Part shown: piece after piece, positions 29,926 to 39,121 of the stretch
Layout: every line of letters begins with the position of its first letter
Position numbering within the stretch: position 1 is the first letter of the stretch
Assembly (NCBI RefSeq): GCF_900100795.1
Contig: NZ_FNCO01000001.1
Location: 372,001 to 436,000, forward strand
DNA from: Pseudomonas abietaniphila
Lineage (GTDB): Bacteria > Pseudomonadota > Gammaproteobacteria > Pseudomonadales > Pseudomonadaceae
Length of the DNA: 64,000 nucleotides
Reading direction: 5' to 3'
Position numbers and translations under genes: made by a program
The notes under the pieces: model-generated
Databases searched by the model: none
Told to the model about the DNA's origin: nothing
Seen by the model: the letters and a program-made list of their open reading frames with translations, nothing else

Positions 29926-31448
29926 CGGCGGTTGCCACCCTGCCGCCGCTCAAAGCCCCGGCGCCCAACGCGTTCGGCCTGCAAACCATCATCGGTCTGG
30001 TGGGTGTATTGATCGCGGTCCTCGTCGCGGGCATCAATGAAGGTGTGACCCGCATCGCCCTGGCAGACATTCGCGGGGCGATGTTCATCGGCTACGACGA
30101 AGCCACGTGGGTCACCTCGTTGTATTCGGCCACCTCGTTGACCGCCACCGCGTTCGCGCCCTGGTTCGCCGTCACCCTGTCCTTGCGCCGCTTCACCCTG
30201 GGGGCCATTGCGGCGTTTATCGTGCTGGCGCTCCTGTGCCCACTGGCACCGGACTATCGAAGCTTTCTGTTGCTGCGCGCCTTGCAGGGGCTTGCGGCGG
30301 GTTGCCTGCCACCGATGCTGATGACCGTGGCGCTGCGATTTCTGCCGCCAGGCATCAAGCTCTATGGCCTGGCGGGTTATGCGCTGACGGCCACCTTCGC
30401 GCCCAGTCTCGGCACACCGCTGGCCGCGTTGTGGACTGAGTATTTCAATTGGCATTGGACCTTCTGGCAGGTCATCGCGCCGTGCGCCGTGGCGATGATC
30501 GCCATTGCCCACGGCATTCCGCAGGACCCACTGCGCCTTGAGCGGTTCAAGTCGTTCAACTGGCGTGGCGTGCTGCTGGGGACGCCTGCGATCTGCATGC
30601 TGGTCACTGGGCTCTTGCAGGGCAACCGTCTGGACGGGTTCGAGTCAACGTTGATCGTCGGCTTGCTCGGTGGCGGGACGTTGCTGCTGGTGCTGTTTCT
30701 GGTCAACGAGTGGTTTGCGCCGATCCCGTTCTTCAAGCTGCAGATGCTCTCCAATCTCAACCTGTCCCACGCGCTGATCACGCTCGGTGGCGTGCTGGTG
30801 GTGCTGACCGCGACAGGCTCGATTCCCTCGTCGTACCTGGCTCAGGTTCATGGCTACCGACCGTTGCAGACCGCGCCGATGATGCTCCTCGTCGCGTTGC
30901 CGCAATTGCTCGTGCTGCCGCTGGTGGCCGCCCTGTGCAACATCCGCCGTATCGATTGCCGGTGGGTACTGACCACCGGACTGGGCCTGCTGGCGCTGTA
31001 TTGCTTCGCCGCAACCCGGATGAGCCCGGAGTGGATTCGTGACAACTTCTACGCGCTGCAACTGCTGCAGGCGGTCGGGCAACCCATGGCCGTCCTGCCG
31101 TTGCTGATGCAAGCCACGGGCGGCATTGCGCCGCCCGACGGCCCGTTCGCCTCGGCATGGTTCAACACCGTGCGTGGCCTCGCCTCGGTGATCGCGACCG
31201 GGGTGCTGGATGCCCTGACCACCTCGCGTCAGCACTTTCATTCCCATGTTTTGGTGGATCGCCTGGGCAACACGCCGGAGTTGGCGGGGCAGGACGCTCT
31301 GGCGTCACTGGCGCACCGCCTTCACGAGCAGGTTGTGACCCTGACCAGCATCGACCTCTATTACTGCATGGGCTGGGTGGCGGCTGCGCTGATCCTGCTC
31401 ATCCCGCTGATGCCGAGCCGGGTCTACCCGCCGCGCGCTGCTGCCTGA
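29922..31448 (+). CDS. MFS permease, DHA2 (EmrB/FarB-like) drug exporter
   Basis: Inner-membrane proton-driven exporter of about 508 residues with roughly 14 hydrophobic helices, the size of the DHA2 group. TM1 is at LQTIIGLVGVLIAVLVAGIN, and the family stretch GYDEATWVTSLYSATSLTA follows. LLLRALQGLAAGCLPPMLM marks helix 4-5. It heads an operon with a HlyD adaptor (25 bp later) and a NodT-type channel, which makes a complete tripartite pump. The start is uncertain: the frame is open to a TTG at 29859, and a GTG at 29922 overlaps the stop of an 18-codon ORF. Substrate unknown. Confidence 0.82.
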   Translation: MTAVATLPPLKAPAPNAFGLQTIIGLVGVLIAVLVAGINEGVTRIALADIRGAMFIGYDEATWVTSLYSATSLTATAFAPWFAVTLSLRRFTLGAIAAFIVLALLCPLAPDYRSFLLLRALQGLAAGCLPPMLMTVALRFLPPGIKLYGLAGYALTATFAPSLGTPLAALWTEYFNWHWTFWQVIAPCAVAMIAIAHGIPQDPLRLERFKSFNWRGVLLGTPAICMLVTGLLQGNRLDGFESTLIVGLLGGGTLLLVLFLVNEWFAPIPFFKLQMLSNLNLSHALITLGGVLVVLTATGSIPSSYLAQVHGYRPLQTAPMMLLVALPQLLVLPLVAALCNIRRIDCRWVLTTGLGLLALYCFAATRMSPEWIRDNFYALQLLQAVGQPMAVLPLLMQATGGIAPPDGPFASAWFNTVRGLASVIATGVLDALTTSRQHFHSHVLVDRLGNTPELAGQDALASLAHRLHEQVVTLTSIDLYYCMGWVAAALILLIPLMPSRVYPPRAAA

Positions 31449-31473
31449 TTCCACGACCTTTGAGAGCACCTTC

Positions 31474-32526
31474 ATGAGCATGACCTCCAAGCAAACCCTG
31501 GCCCTGTGCGGCGCCGTGATCGCAGTGGCGACTGTAGGTATTTACGTTTTCACCGGCACGGGCGGGCGCCAGAGCACCAACGACGCCTACATCGCTGCCG
31601 ACTATTCGAATGTCGCGCCCAAAGTCGCCGGTTTCATCAGCCAGGTGCTGGTGGAAGACAACCAACAGGTCAAGGCGGGCCAGTTGCTGGCGGTGATTGA
31701 CGACCGGGATTTTCTGACGGCACTGGCGGCCTCCGAGGCTGACGTGCTCACGGCCAAAGCGCAGTACGAACAGGCGAGCGCGGTGCTGCAACGCCAGGCC
31801 TCGGTGATCGCTCAGGCTGAAGCGGCGCTGGCTGCCAGCAAGGCCGAAGTGACCTTCGCGGAGCAGGAGCAGGCGCGGTACGCGCATCTGGCCGGCATGG
31901 GCGCCGGCACGGTGCAGAACGCGCAGCAGGCGCGTAACCGGATCGACACGGCGCGGGCGCGGCAGAACAGCGCGGTGGCCTCGCTGGCGGCTGATCGTAA
32001 ACAGGTCGACATCCTGACCGCCCAGCAACACGCCGCCGAAGCGGGGCTCAAACGCGCGCAAGCGGCGCATGATCAGGCGCAGTTGCAGGTGTCGTACACG
32101 CGCATCGTCGCACCCGTGGACGGCATGGTCGGCGAGCGCGCCGTACGCGTCGGCAACTACGTCAGCCCCGGTGCGCGTTTGCTGTCGGTGGTGCCGCTGA
32201 ATCAGGTGTACGTGGTGGGTAACTTTCAGGAGACCCAGTTGACTGACGTCACGCCCGGTCAGGCGGTGCAAGTGCGCGTGGACACGTTTCCCGGTGAAAC
32301 CCTCACAGGCCGCGTGGAGAGCGTGGCCCCGGCGACCGGCGTGACCTTTGCCGCCATCAAGCCGGACAACGCCACGGGCAACTTCACCAAGGTCGTGCAA
32401 CGGTTGCCGGTCAAAATCGTACTGGATGCGCAGCAACCTGTGTTGAGTCGCCTGCGGGTGGGGATGTCGGTGGACGCCAGCATCGATACCCACGCTGCAC
32501 CCCGCGCAGAGGTCAGTGTTCGATGA
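31474..32526 (+). CDS. HlyD/EmrA-family periplasmic adaptor
   Basis: Membrane fusion protein of 350 residues linking the DHA2 permease to an outer-membrane channel. One N-terminal membrane helix is present (LALCGAVIAVATVGIYVF). The biotinyl-lipoyl-like half APKVAGFISQVLVEDNQQV then leads into an Ala/Gln-rich coiled-coil hairpin (about 90-200). The second lipoyl half VSYTRIVAPVDGMVGERAV and the beta-barrel region follow, with the typical NFQETQL and FPGETLTGRV. The stop overlaps the start of the next gene by 4 nt. Confidence 0.92.
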   Translation: MSMTSKQTLALCGAVIAVATVGIYVFTGTGGRQSTNDAYIAADYSNVAPKVAGFISQVLVEDNQQVKAGQLLAVIDDRDFLTALAASEADVLTAKAQYEQASAVLQRQASVIAQAEAALAASKAEVTFAEQEQARYAHLAGMGAGTVQNAQQARNRIDTARARQNSAVASLAADRKQVDILTAQQHAAEAGLKRAQAAHDQAQLQVSYTRIVAPVDGMVGERAVRVGNYVSPGARLLSVVPLNQVYVVGNFQETQLTDVTPGQAVQVRVDTFPGETLTGRVESVAPATGVTFAAIKPDNATGNFTKVVQRLPVKIVLDAQQPVLSRLRVGMSVDASIDTHAAPRAEVSVR

Positions 32527-34028
32527 GCCGCTTGGTATTGACCCTGTGGGCACGAGTTGGCGGTAACTTTTCGAGCAGTGCGCCGTCAGCGTCCGTGAGC
32601 ACGTTCAGGCCCACAAGGTTTCGTGGATTGACGCTGGCTGCGCTGACCGTTGCACTGTCCGCCTGTCAGGTCGGTCACGATTTTCAGCCGCCGGTGAACA
32701 CGGTGCAGGTCGACTGGCTGCCAACCCAGGGCGAGCAGGCCCCGAGCCGCCCTCAAGCCACGCCCATCAAGCCGCGCTGGTGGGAGGTGTTCAACGACCC
32801 GCTGCTTTCATCGCTGATAGACCAGGCCGGCGACGCGAACCTTGACCTGAAGATCGCCAGCACCCGGCTGGAGCAGAGCCGCGCGGCGCGTCAGGTCGTG
32901 GCCGGCAATCAACTGCCGAGCGTTTCCGCAGGCATGAGTTACCAGCGTGCACGCAACAGTGGGGAAGGGTTGCTCGATCCGGCCGGCGTGAACGGCAAGT
33001 CAGCGTTCAACCTGTGGGACGGCGGGCTGGATGCCTCCTGGGAAGTGGACCTTTGGGGCCGGGTCAAACGCGAGGTCGAAGCGGCCGACGCGAGCGTGGC
33101 CGTTGCTGACAATGACCGACGCGGCGTGCTGCTGTCGGTGCAGGCGGAAACGGCCCGCGATTACCTGCAACTGCGGGGCGTGCAGCACACCCTTGCCGTG
33201 ACCCGGGACAACCTGGCGGTGTCGCGCAACAGCCTGGAGCTGTCGAACGCACGGCTGGCCAGCGGCGTCGCGACCGACCTGGACGTGGCCCAGGCCGCCG
33301 CGCAAGTGGCGACGGTCCAGGCACGTGTTCCGTTGCTCGAGCAACGTCAGGCGCAGTTGATCAACGCGCTGAGCCTGTTGCTCGCGCAGACGCCCCGAAC
33401 CTTGCAGTCGGCGCTGCAAAAACCCGTCGACAGGACGCCATTGCCCGCTGCGATTCCGGTCGGTCTGCCGTCGGAGCTCGCTCAGCGGCGGCCGGACATT
33501 CGTCAGGCCGAAGCACGCCTGCACGTTGCCGCCGCGAGTGTCGGGGTGGCCGAAGGGGATTTTTATCCACGGATCGTGTTGTCGGGCAACGTCGGTTTTC
33601 AGTCTCTGCAACTGGCGGATTTCGGCAGTTGGGGTGCTCGCCAGTTCGGGATAGGCCCTCAGTTGAGCGTGCCGATTTTCGAAGGCGGGCGGCTGCGCGG
33701 CATGTTGCACCTGCGTGAAGCGCAGGAGCAGGAAGCGGCGTTGAATTATCAGAAAACCGTGCTGCGTGCCTGGCAGGAAATCGATGACAGCATGAGCCTG
33801 TACAACGCCAGCCAGTTGCAGCAGCACACGCTCCAGGAAGCGGTGCGGCAGAATCAGATCGCGTTGAACAACGCCAAGGAGCAGTACAAGGCCGGCGCGG
33901 TGGATTTTCTCAACGTGCTGACCGTGCAGCAGGCGCTGCTGGCGAGTCAGGAACAACAGGTGGCCAGCGCGACCGCACAGACGCTGGCGCTGGTGGGTCT
34001 GTACGCCTCCCTGGGCGGCGGGTGGTGA
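32523..34028 (+). CDS. NodT-family outer membrane efflux lipoprotein
   Basis: Outer-membrane channel of the tripartite pump, 501 residues. An N-terminal extension of about 35 residues precedes a lipoprotein signal (LTLAALTVALSACQVG, Cys at about 45). Two OEP repeats follow, with WWEVFNDPLLSSLIDQA, SWEVDLWGRVKREVEAA and LAQRRPDIRQAEARLHVAAA, which are diagnostic of NodT/OprM-type proteins. The first ATG overlaps the adaptor stop (ATGA). A later start would shorten the unusual N terminus, but the overlap favours this one. It is the last gene of the operon. Confidence 0.9.
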   Translation: MSRLVLTLWARVGGNFSSSAPSASVSTFRPTRFRGLTLAALTVALSACQVGHDFQPPVNTVQVDWLPTQGEQAPSRPQATPIKPRWWEVFNDPLLSSLIDQAGDANLDLKIASTRLEQSRAARQVVAGNQLPSVSAGMSYQRARNSGEGLLDPAGVNGKSAFNLWDGGLDASWEVDLWGRVKREVEAADASVAVADNDRRGVLLSVQAETARDYLQLRGVQHTLAVTRDNLAVSRNSLELSNARLASGVATDLDVAQAAAQVATVQARVPLLEQRQAQLINALSLLLAQTPRTLQSALQKPVDRTPLPAAIPVGLPSELAQRRPDIRQAEARLHVAAASVGVAEGDFYPRIVLSGNVGFQSLQLADFGSWGARQFGIGPQLSVPIFEGGRLRGMLHLREAQEQEAALNYQKTVLRAWQEIDDSMSLYNASQLQQHTLQEAVRQNQIALNNAKEQYKAGAVDFLNVLTVQQALLASQEQQVASATAQTLALVGLYASLGGGW

Positions 34029-34136
34029 GTCGAGCCTTTCCGAAACAGAAAGGCGTGTGGAAAAATTAGGCATTTTCATCCCGCGCGTCAGAGCAGACAA
34101 TTGGCCCACTTTTTCCAGAACAACAAAGGGCATGTC

Positions 34137-35327
34137 ATGCAAAAGCCTTTGCAAGGGATCCGGGTCATTGAACTCGGTCAACTGATCGCCGGCCCGTTCG
34201 CCGCCAAGATGCTGGGGGAGTTCGGCGCCGACGTGATCAAGATCGAGCCGCCGGGCACCGGTGATCCGCTGCGCAAATGGCGCTTGCTGCACGAAGGGAC
34301 GTCGGTGTGGTGGGCCGTGTCCTCCCGCAACAAGCGCTCGGTGACCCTTGACTTGCGCGAGCCGGAAGGTCAGGACGTCGTGCGCAAGCTGATCGCCGAA
34401 GCTGACGTGCTGGTGGAGAACTTCCGCCCCGGCACGCTCGAAGGGTGGGGTCTGGGCTGGAAAGACCTGCATGCGCTCAATCCAAAACTGGTGATGCTGA
34501 GGGTGTCGGGGTACGGCCAGACCGGCCCGTACCGGGATCGCCCGGGCTTCGGTGTGGTCGGTGAGGCCATGGGCGGTCTGCGTCATCTGTCGGGCGAGCC
34601 TGACCGCACGCCGGTGCGGGTCGGCGTTTCCATCGGCGATTCGCTGTCGGCCCTGCATGGCGTCATTGGCGTGCTGCTCGCGCTGCGTCATCGCGACCAG
34701 AACGGTGGCGAAGGTCAGGAGATCGACGTGGCGCTGTACGAGTCGGTCTTCAACATGATGGAAAGCCTGATCCCGGAGTTTTCGGTGTTTGGCGCCGTGC
34801 GTCAGCCCGCGGGCAGCAGCCTGCCGGGCATCGCACCTTCCAATGCCTACCGTTGCCGGGATGGCCGCTATGCGCTGATTGCGGGTAACGGCGACAGTAT
34901 TTATCAGCGTCTGATGGCCTTGATCGAACGGCCTGATCTGGCCGCCGATCCGGCGCTCGCGCACAACGATGGCCGGGTGAAGCAAGTCGAGCTGATTGAC
35001 GCGGCGATCTCCGCCTGGGCCGCGAGCCTGGACCTCGACGAGGTGCTGGCCAAACTCACCGCCGAGCGTATTCCGGCGGGCAAGATCTACGACGCTGCCG
35101 ACATCGCCAGTGACCCTCATTACAAGGCGCGCGACATGCTGCTAGACAGCCAGCTGGAGGACGGCACGCCGGTCACGTTACCGGGCATCGTGCCCAAACT
35201 GGGCAGCACGCCGGGCGGTGTCAGTCGTCCTGCTCCGACGTTGGGGCAGCACACCGACGAGGTGCTGGAGCAGCTGGGTATCGATGCCGGACAACGGGCC
35301 GAATGGCGCGCTCGCGGATTGATTTGA
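34137..35327 (+). CDS. Family III CoA-transferase (CaiB/BaiF)
   Basis: Moves coenzyme A between carboxylic acids in the cytoplasm. It has 396 residues. The N-terminal motif GIRVIELGQLIAGPFAAKML is followed by LGEFGADVIKIEPPGTGDP. NKRSVTLDLREPEGQ and ADVLVENFRPGTLEGWGLGW carry the family's conserved Asp/Glu positions. The ATG at 34137 has AAGGG upstream; an in-frame codon at 34101 is less likely. A VOC-fold gene follows after 25 bp, so the two probably act in one acid-degradation step. Substrate not deducible. Confidence 0.9.
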   Translation: MQKPLQGIRVIELGQLIAGPFAAKMLGEFGADVIKIEPPGTGDPLRKWRLLHEGTSVWWAVSSRNKRSVTLDLREPEGQDVVRKLIAEADVLVENFRPGTLEGWGLGWKDLHALNPKLVMLRVSGYGQTGPYRDRPGFGVVGEAMGGLRHLSGEPDRTPVRVGVSIGDSLSALHGVIGVLLALRHRDQNGGEGQEIDVALYESVFNMMESLIPEFSVFGAVRQPAGSSLPGIAPSNAYRCRDGRYALIAGNGDSIYQRLMALIERPDLAADPALAHNDGRVKQVELIDAAISAWAASLDLDEVLAKLTAERIPAGKIYDAADIASDPHYKARDMLLDSQLEDGTPVTLPGIVPKLGSTPGGVSRPAPTLGQHTDEVLEQLGIDAGQRAEWRARGLI

Positions 35328-35352
35328 GGCTTACCTGTCGGGAGGCAACACC

Positions 35353-35730
35353 ATGATCGATCATCTCGACCATCTGGTGCTGACGGCGGTCGACGCCGAG
35401 GCTACCGTGGATTTCTACACCCGTGTGATGGGCATGCAACTGGAAACGTTTGGCGCCGGTCGCATGGCGTTCAGGTACGGCAACCAGAAAATCAACCTGC
35501 ACATTCGCGGGCAGGAGTTCGAGCCCAAAGCTCACGTGCCGGTGCCCGGTGCGCTGGACCTGTGTTTCATCGCGTCAATTCCGCTGGAGCAGGTGGTTGC
35601 CCGGCTGAACGAGGCCCGGTGGCCGATCATCGAGGGGCCGATCCTGCGAACCGGTGCGACGGGGCCGATTCGGTCGGTGTACGTGCGCGATCCTGACCTG
35701 AATCTGATTGAGATTTCAGAGATGGTTTAA
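35353..35730 (+). CDS. VOC (glyoxalase/dioxygenase superfamily) protein
   Basis: Small metal-binding fold of 125 residues with two beta-alpha-beta-beta-beta modules. DHLDHLVLTAVD carries the first metal-ligand His, the middle NQKINLHIRGQEFEPKAHV supplies a further His, and the end DPDLNLIEISEMV supplies the Glu. It resembles the STM3117/glyoxalase-like group rather than a ring-cleaving dioxygenase. It is the second gene after the CoA-transferase. A 200-bp gap separates it from the LysR gene. Confidence 0.88.
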   Translation: MIDHLDHLVLTAVDAEATVDFYTRVMGMQLETFGAGRMAFRYGNQKINLHIRGQEFEPKAHVPVPGALDLCFIASIPLEQVVARLNEARWPIIEGPILRTGATGPIRSVYVRDPDLNLIEISEMV

Positions 35731-35930
35731 AAGGGCTCATAGGGCATGTGCAAATCCGCTGTTGAGGGGCGCGGCTGACAGGTTTGGCCTAACGGCCCGA
35801 CTGTTTCCAACCGAACCACCCCTCTCAAGCGAATTCCAACCGAGGGAACAGCGGCCTCTGCTTCTCCCGTCATTCTCAAACCCCGCCATTTCCCGCATCA
35901 TCGGCGTCCACTGACACCGGATACCGCGCC

Positions 35931-36863
35931 ATGCCTTTACCTGACATGAACCTGCTGATCGCCCTCGACGCTTTGCTGGAAGAGGGCAGTGTCGTCGGTG
36001 CCGCCAGGCGCATGCACCTGAGCCCGGCGGCGATGAGCCGTACGCTCACACGGATTCGCGAGGCGCTGGGCGATCCGGTTCTGGTGCGGGCTGGGCGCGG
36101 GTTGGTGCCCACGCCCAGAGCGCTGGCGTTACAGACGCAGGTGCGCAACCTGGTCGAACAGGCGACGGAGGTGTTCCAGGCGCGGGATGAGGTGGACATG
36201 AGCACGCTGGCGCGCTGTTTCAATGTGCGCTCCAACGATGTGTTCTTCGGCGCGTTTGGCGGGCGACTGGTCGACGCGTTGCGGGTCCATGCGCCTGACA
36301 GTACCCTGCGTTTTGCGCCTGAGGGCGAGGGTGACGACGATGCCCTGCGTGAAGGCCGGATTGACCTGCACGTGACCGCGCGGCGTAACTTCGGGCCTGA
36401 AATCAAGGTGCAACAACTGCTCACCACCCGCTTTGTTGCGCTGGCGCGTGGCGACCATCCGATCTTCGACGCGCCGATCACCCCACAGACGTTCGCTCGT
36501 TACGACCACGTCAGCGTGTCCCGACGGGGTCGCCCTCACGGACCGATTGACCTGGCGCTGGAGCGCCTTGGGCTGTCTCGGCGTGTCACCCTGACCACGC
36601 CGAATTTCCACTCCGCGATTTTCTCCACGGCGAGTTCCGACCGGATCGTCTCTTTGCCGGAGACGGTGCTGTGGGGGCTGCGCGAGCTAGGGCTGCGCAT
36701 GCGTCCGTTCGTGATTCCCCTTGAGTTCGAGCCGGTTCAGGTCGTTCAGGCCTGGCACCCGCGTTTCGACAAGGACCTGGCACACCGCTGGCTGCGTCAG
36801 ACGGTCAAGGAAATCTGCGGCACAGTGAATGCGCATTACGCGGGTATCTGGCCGCAGAGGTAG
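35931..36863 (+). CDS. LysR-family transcriptional regulator
   Basis: DNA-binding regulator of 310 residues. The N-terminal winged helix-turn-helix is clear (NLLIALDALLEEGSVVGAA, then RRMHLSPAAMSRTLTRIRE and GDPVLVRAGRGLVPTPRA). The remainder is the periplasmic-binding-like effector domain. The ATG at 35931 opens directly with the family N terminus. It ends 12 bp from the convergent pslK stop. Targets are unknown; the CoA-transferase pair upstream on the same strand is the nearest candidate. Confidence 0.9.
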   Translation: MPLPDMNLLIALDALLEEGSVVGAARRMHLSPAAMSRTLTRIREALGDPVLVRAGRGLVPTPRALALQTQVRNLVEQATEVFQARDEVDMSTLARCFNVRSNDVFFGAFGGRLVDALRVHAPDSTLRFAPEGEGDDDALREGRIDLHVTARRNFGPEIKVQQLLTTRFVALARGDHPIFDAPITPQTFARYDHVSVSRRGRPHGPIDLALERLGLSRRVTLTTPNFHSAIFSTASSDRIVSLPETVLWGLRELGLRMRPFVIPLEFEPVQVVQAWHPRFDKDLAHRWLRQTVKEICGTVNAHYAGIWPQR

Positions 36864-36874
36864 CGCCGGAAACG

Positions 36875-38290
36875 TCAAGCGCTCACGGCACGCCAAGGCT
36901 TCAACCACAGCGCCAGACCGGCCAGCAACACCGCGCCATACACGCTACTCAAGCCCAGTTGCAGCCAGGTGTCGCTCAGCGGATGCAACACGATGGCCGC
37001 GAGCAGCATGATCGCGACACCCAGCAGCCACTGCTGACGCCACGGCAAACGCTTGAGCAAGTCCTGACGACGCATCAACAGCAGCCCGGTCAGGATCGCG
37101 CCGCAGACCGCCGCCATGGCGATGCCGATCAAACCGAAGAAAAACGGCAGCACCGCCAGCAGGACGGCGTTGAGCAAGCTGCCCGCCAGTTCACAGTGCA
37201 GTGGCAGGCGCGTGTCGCCCGCTGCGTAGGCATACCGGGCCAGCAACGCGTTCCAGGCACCAAACATCAGCGGCACCGCAAACCAGGCCAGCAGTGCAGG
37301 CAAGGGGCTGTCGATGGCTTGATGGGGCAGCAGCAACGCAACCAGCGCGCCGGCTGCGCCAATCAACCCGGCCACGGCTGGCACGGTCAGCAACGTGGCG
37401 CTGCTCAAACCTTTGCGCAACAACGTCAGGCGTTGATCGCCCTGGGTGCCGCTCATGAGCCCCAACAGCACCTGATTCAAGCTCATGAGGGCGATCAATG
37501 GCAGGTTGATCAGCTTGCGCGCCAGGTTGACCCAGGTCACCGCACCTTCGCCCAGCAACGAAGCGACCATGCGCTCCAGTAACGCCAGACCCTGGCTTGC
37601 CAGGTTACTGCTGAGCAACGGGCCGATGCGCCGCAGCAGTTCACGGCCCGCACCGGGCGCGCGGCTCAGGCGCCACGGCGTCCAGCCGTCGCGAAGCAGC
37701 CTGGGCAGCAGCGCCGCGGGCATCAGCAGGCTGCCGAGCACGCACGCGCTGGCCAGCCCCGTGGGCGTGGCCGCGTGGCGCATCAGTGTCAGGTAAATCA
37801 CCGGCGGCAGGTTGAACAGCAGGGACCCCAAACCCGCCAGCACGAAGCGCGAGCGGGCCTGCAAGGGTACGCACAACAGCGCATGCAACAGAAAACCTGG
37901 CGCCGACCATGCCAGCCACTGAAGTGACGCTGCCGCCAATACGTACCCCGAGTCGTCCAGTCCCGGCCCGATCAGCCTTACCCAGAAGGGCGAACCGACA
38001 CTGAGCAGCGCACTCAAGCCAATCCCGCACAGTAGCAGTCGCGGCACCAATGCGCCGAGCCAGTCGTGTTGTGCCTGTGGCGAACGCTGCTGATACAGGG
38101 GCAGGGCGGCGGCGCTGAGTAGCCCGGCGGCCAGCGCCATGCGCACTGCCTCGGGCAGAAACAACGACACCAGAAACGCATCGCTGCGGCCGCCCGCGCC
38201 CCAGGCGGCCACCACCAGCCACTCGCGCGCGAACCCTGCCGCCAGCCCTGTCAGGGTCGCCAGGGTCAGCCACAGCGCCGAACCGAACAT
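36875..38290 (-). CDS. pslK: Psl lipid-linked oligosaccharide flippase-type protein (MurJ/MviN fold)
   Basis: Polytopic membrane protein of 471 residues with about 13-14 hydrophobic helices and the MviN opening GFAREWLVVAAWGAGGRSDAF. LARKLINLPLIALMSLNQVLL resembles the conserved helix of MurJ-like flippases. By position at the distal end of the psl cluster, and by length (PAO1 PslK is 469 aa), it is the likely exporter of lipid-linked Psl repeat units. The start is 9 bp after the acyltransferase stop, and it ends convergent with the LysR gene. It is the last gene of the operon here; a PslL-type membrane acyltransferase is not seen after it. Confidence 0.88.
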   Translation of the reverse strand: MFGSALWLTLATLTGLAAGFAREWLVVAAWGAGGRSDAFLVSLFLPEAVRMALAAGLLSAAALPLYQQRSPQAQHDWLGALVPRLLLCGIGLSALLSVGSPFWVRLIGPGLDDSGYVLAAASLQWLAWSAPGFLLHALLCVPLQARSRFVLAGLGSLLFNLPPVIYLTLMRHAATPTGLASACVLGSLLMPAALLPRLLRDGWTPWRLSRAPGAGRELLRRIGPLLSSNLASQGLALLERMVASLLGEGAVTWVNLARKLINLPLIALMSLNQVLLGLMSGTQGDQRLTLLRKGLSSATLLTVPAVAGLIGAAGALVALLLPHQAIDSPLPALLAWFAVPLMFGAWNALLARYAYAAGDTRLPLHCELAGSLLNAVLLAVLPFFFGLIGIAMAAVCGAILTGLLLMRRQDLLKRLPWRQQWLLGVAIMLLAAIVLHPLSDTWLQLGLSSVYGAVLLAGLALWLKPWRAVSA

Positions 38291-38299
38291 GGGTTGACC

Positions 38300-39121
38300 T
38301 CAGTGGAACAAAGTGAACAGGCCTTTGCCGCCCACTTTGTAGTTGAGGCCCCGGGCGCGCTCGCCCTTAATCTCGGCATTCGGGCCGCTGACGATGGCGT
38401 AGGGTGGAATCGCTTTGGACACCACCGAACCGCCGCCGACAACGGCGCCTTCGCCAATGTCGGCACCGAACGAGAGCAGGGCACGGCTGGCGATCCAGGC
38501 GTAGTCGCGGACGAACACGGGACCGCCCACCGCCCAGAATTCAGGTGCCTTGAGGTCGTGGCCACCGGCAATGATCAGGACGTGCGAGGCAATGGTGACG
38601 TGGTCACCGATGATCAGACCGCCACGCGCGTCCAGTTGGCAATGCCAGCCTACGGTGCTGTCGTTGCCGATCCTCAGGCCGTCGACACCGAGGATTTCCG
38701 TGTTGCGCCACACTGATGACCCCTTGCCGATCTTCGCCCCGCCGACGCGCAGCCATAACAGCCGAAGCGTGTGGCTGGGGATCTTGCAGATGAGGATGTT
38801 GTAGGCCTGCTCCCAGGTGCGCAACATGCGGTCGCGCAGGGTCGGCCAGTTGATCCCGTACAGCGGAATCAGTGCGCCTGGCGTTTCGTTGGCCAACAAC
38901 CGGTAGAAACGTCGGGCAAGGGGCGGCTCAATGCGCGGCTCGATATTCAGGTAGCTGATGAAACACAGGGTTTTGTCCTTCATTGGCGTTTCGAAGCACA
39001 CGTCATTTTCAAGCATCCAGGCGTACGTGCTTTCGAGTTCCTCCGCGCTGACCCCCATCTTGCGCGCGTATTCCGGCAGTCGTTGACGCAGGTCGTGCGA
39101 ATGCATCATGCGGTGTTTCAT
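38300..39121 (-). CDS. Hexapeptide-repeat (left-handed beta-helix) acyltransferase in the psl operon
   Basis: Cytoplasmic acyltransferase of 273 residues, predicted to O-acetylate a sugar of the polysaccharide. The C-terminal half has the hexapeptide ladder (VGGAKIGKGSSVWRNTEILG, then IGNDSTVGWHCQLDARGGL, IGDHVTIASHVLIIAGGHD, IGEGAVVGGGSVVSKAIP). The catalytic-type His lies in AGGHD. The N-terminal about 110 residues are a family-specific cap. The ATG at 39121 overlaps the pslJ stop by 4 nt, which rules out the longer frame. It is unlike the polytopic acyltransferase PslL of P. aeruginosa and sits between J and K instead of after K. Confidence 0.88.
   Translation of the reverse strand: MKHRMMHSHDLRQRLPEYARKMGVSAEELESTYAWMLENDVCFETPMKDKTLCFISYLNIEPRIEPPLARRFYRLLANETPGALIPLYGINWPTLRDRMLRTWEQAYNILICKIPSHTLRLLWLRVGGAKIGKGSSVWRNTEILGVDGLRIGNDSTVGWHCQLDARGGLIIGDHVTIASHVLIIAGGHDLKAPEFWAVGGPVFVRDYAWIASRALLSFGADIGEGAVVGGGSVVSKAIPPYAIVSGPNAEIKGERARGLNYKVGGKGLFTLFH

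Noticed and set aside
33000..35120. 706-codon minus-strand frame
   Set aside because: Spans the antisense of the NodT channel, a gap and the CoA-transferase, which are both well supported on the plus strand.
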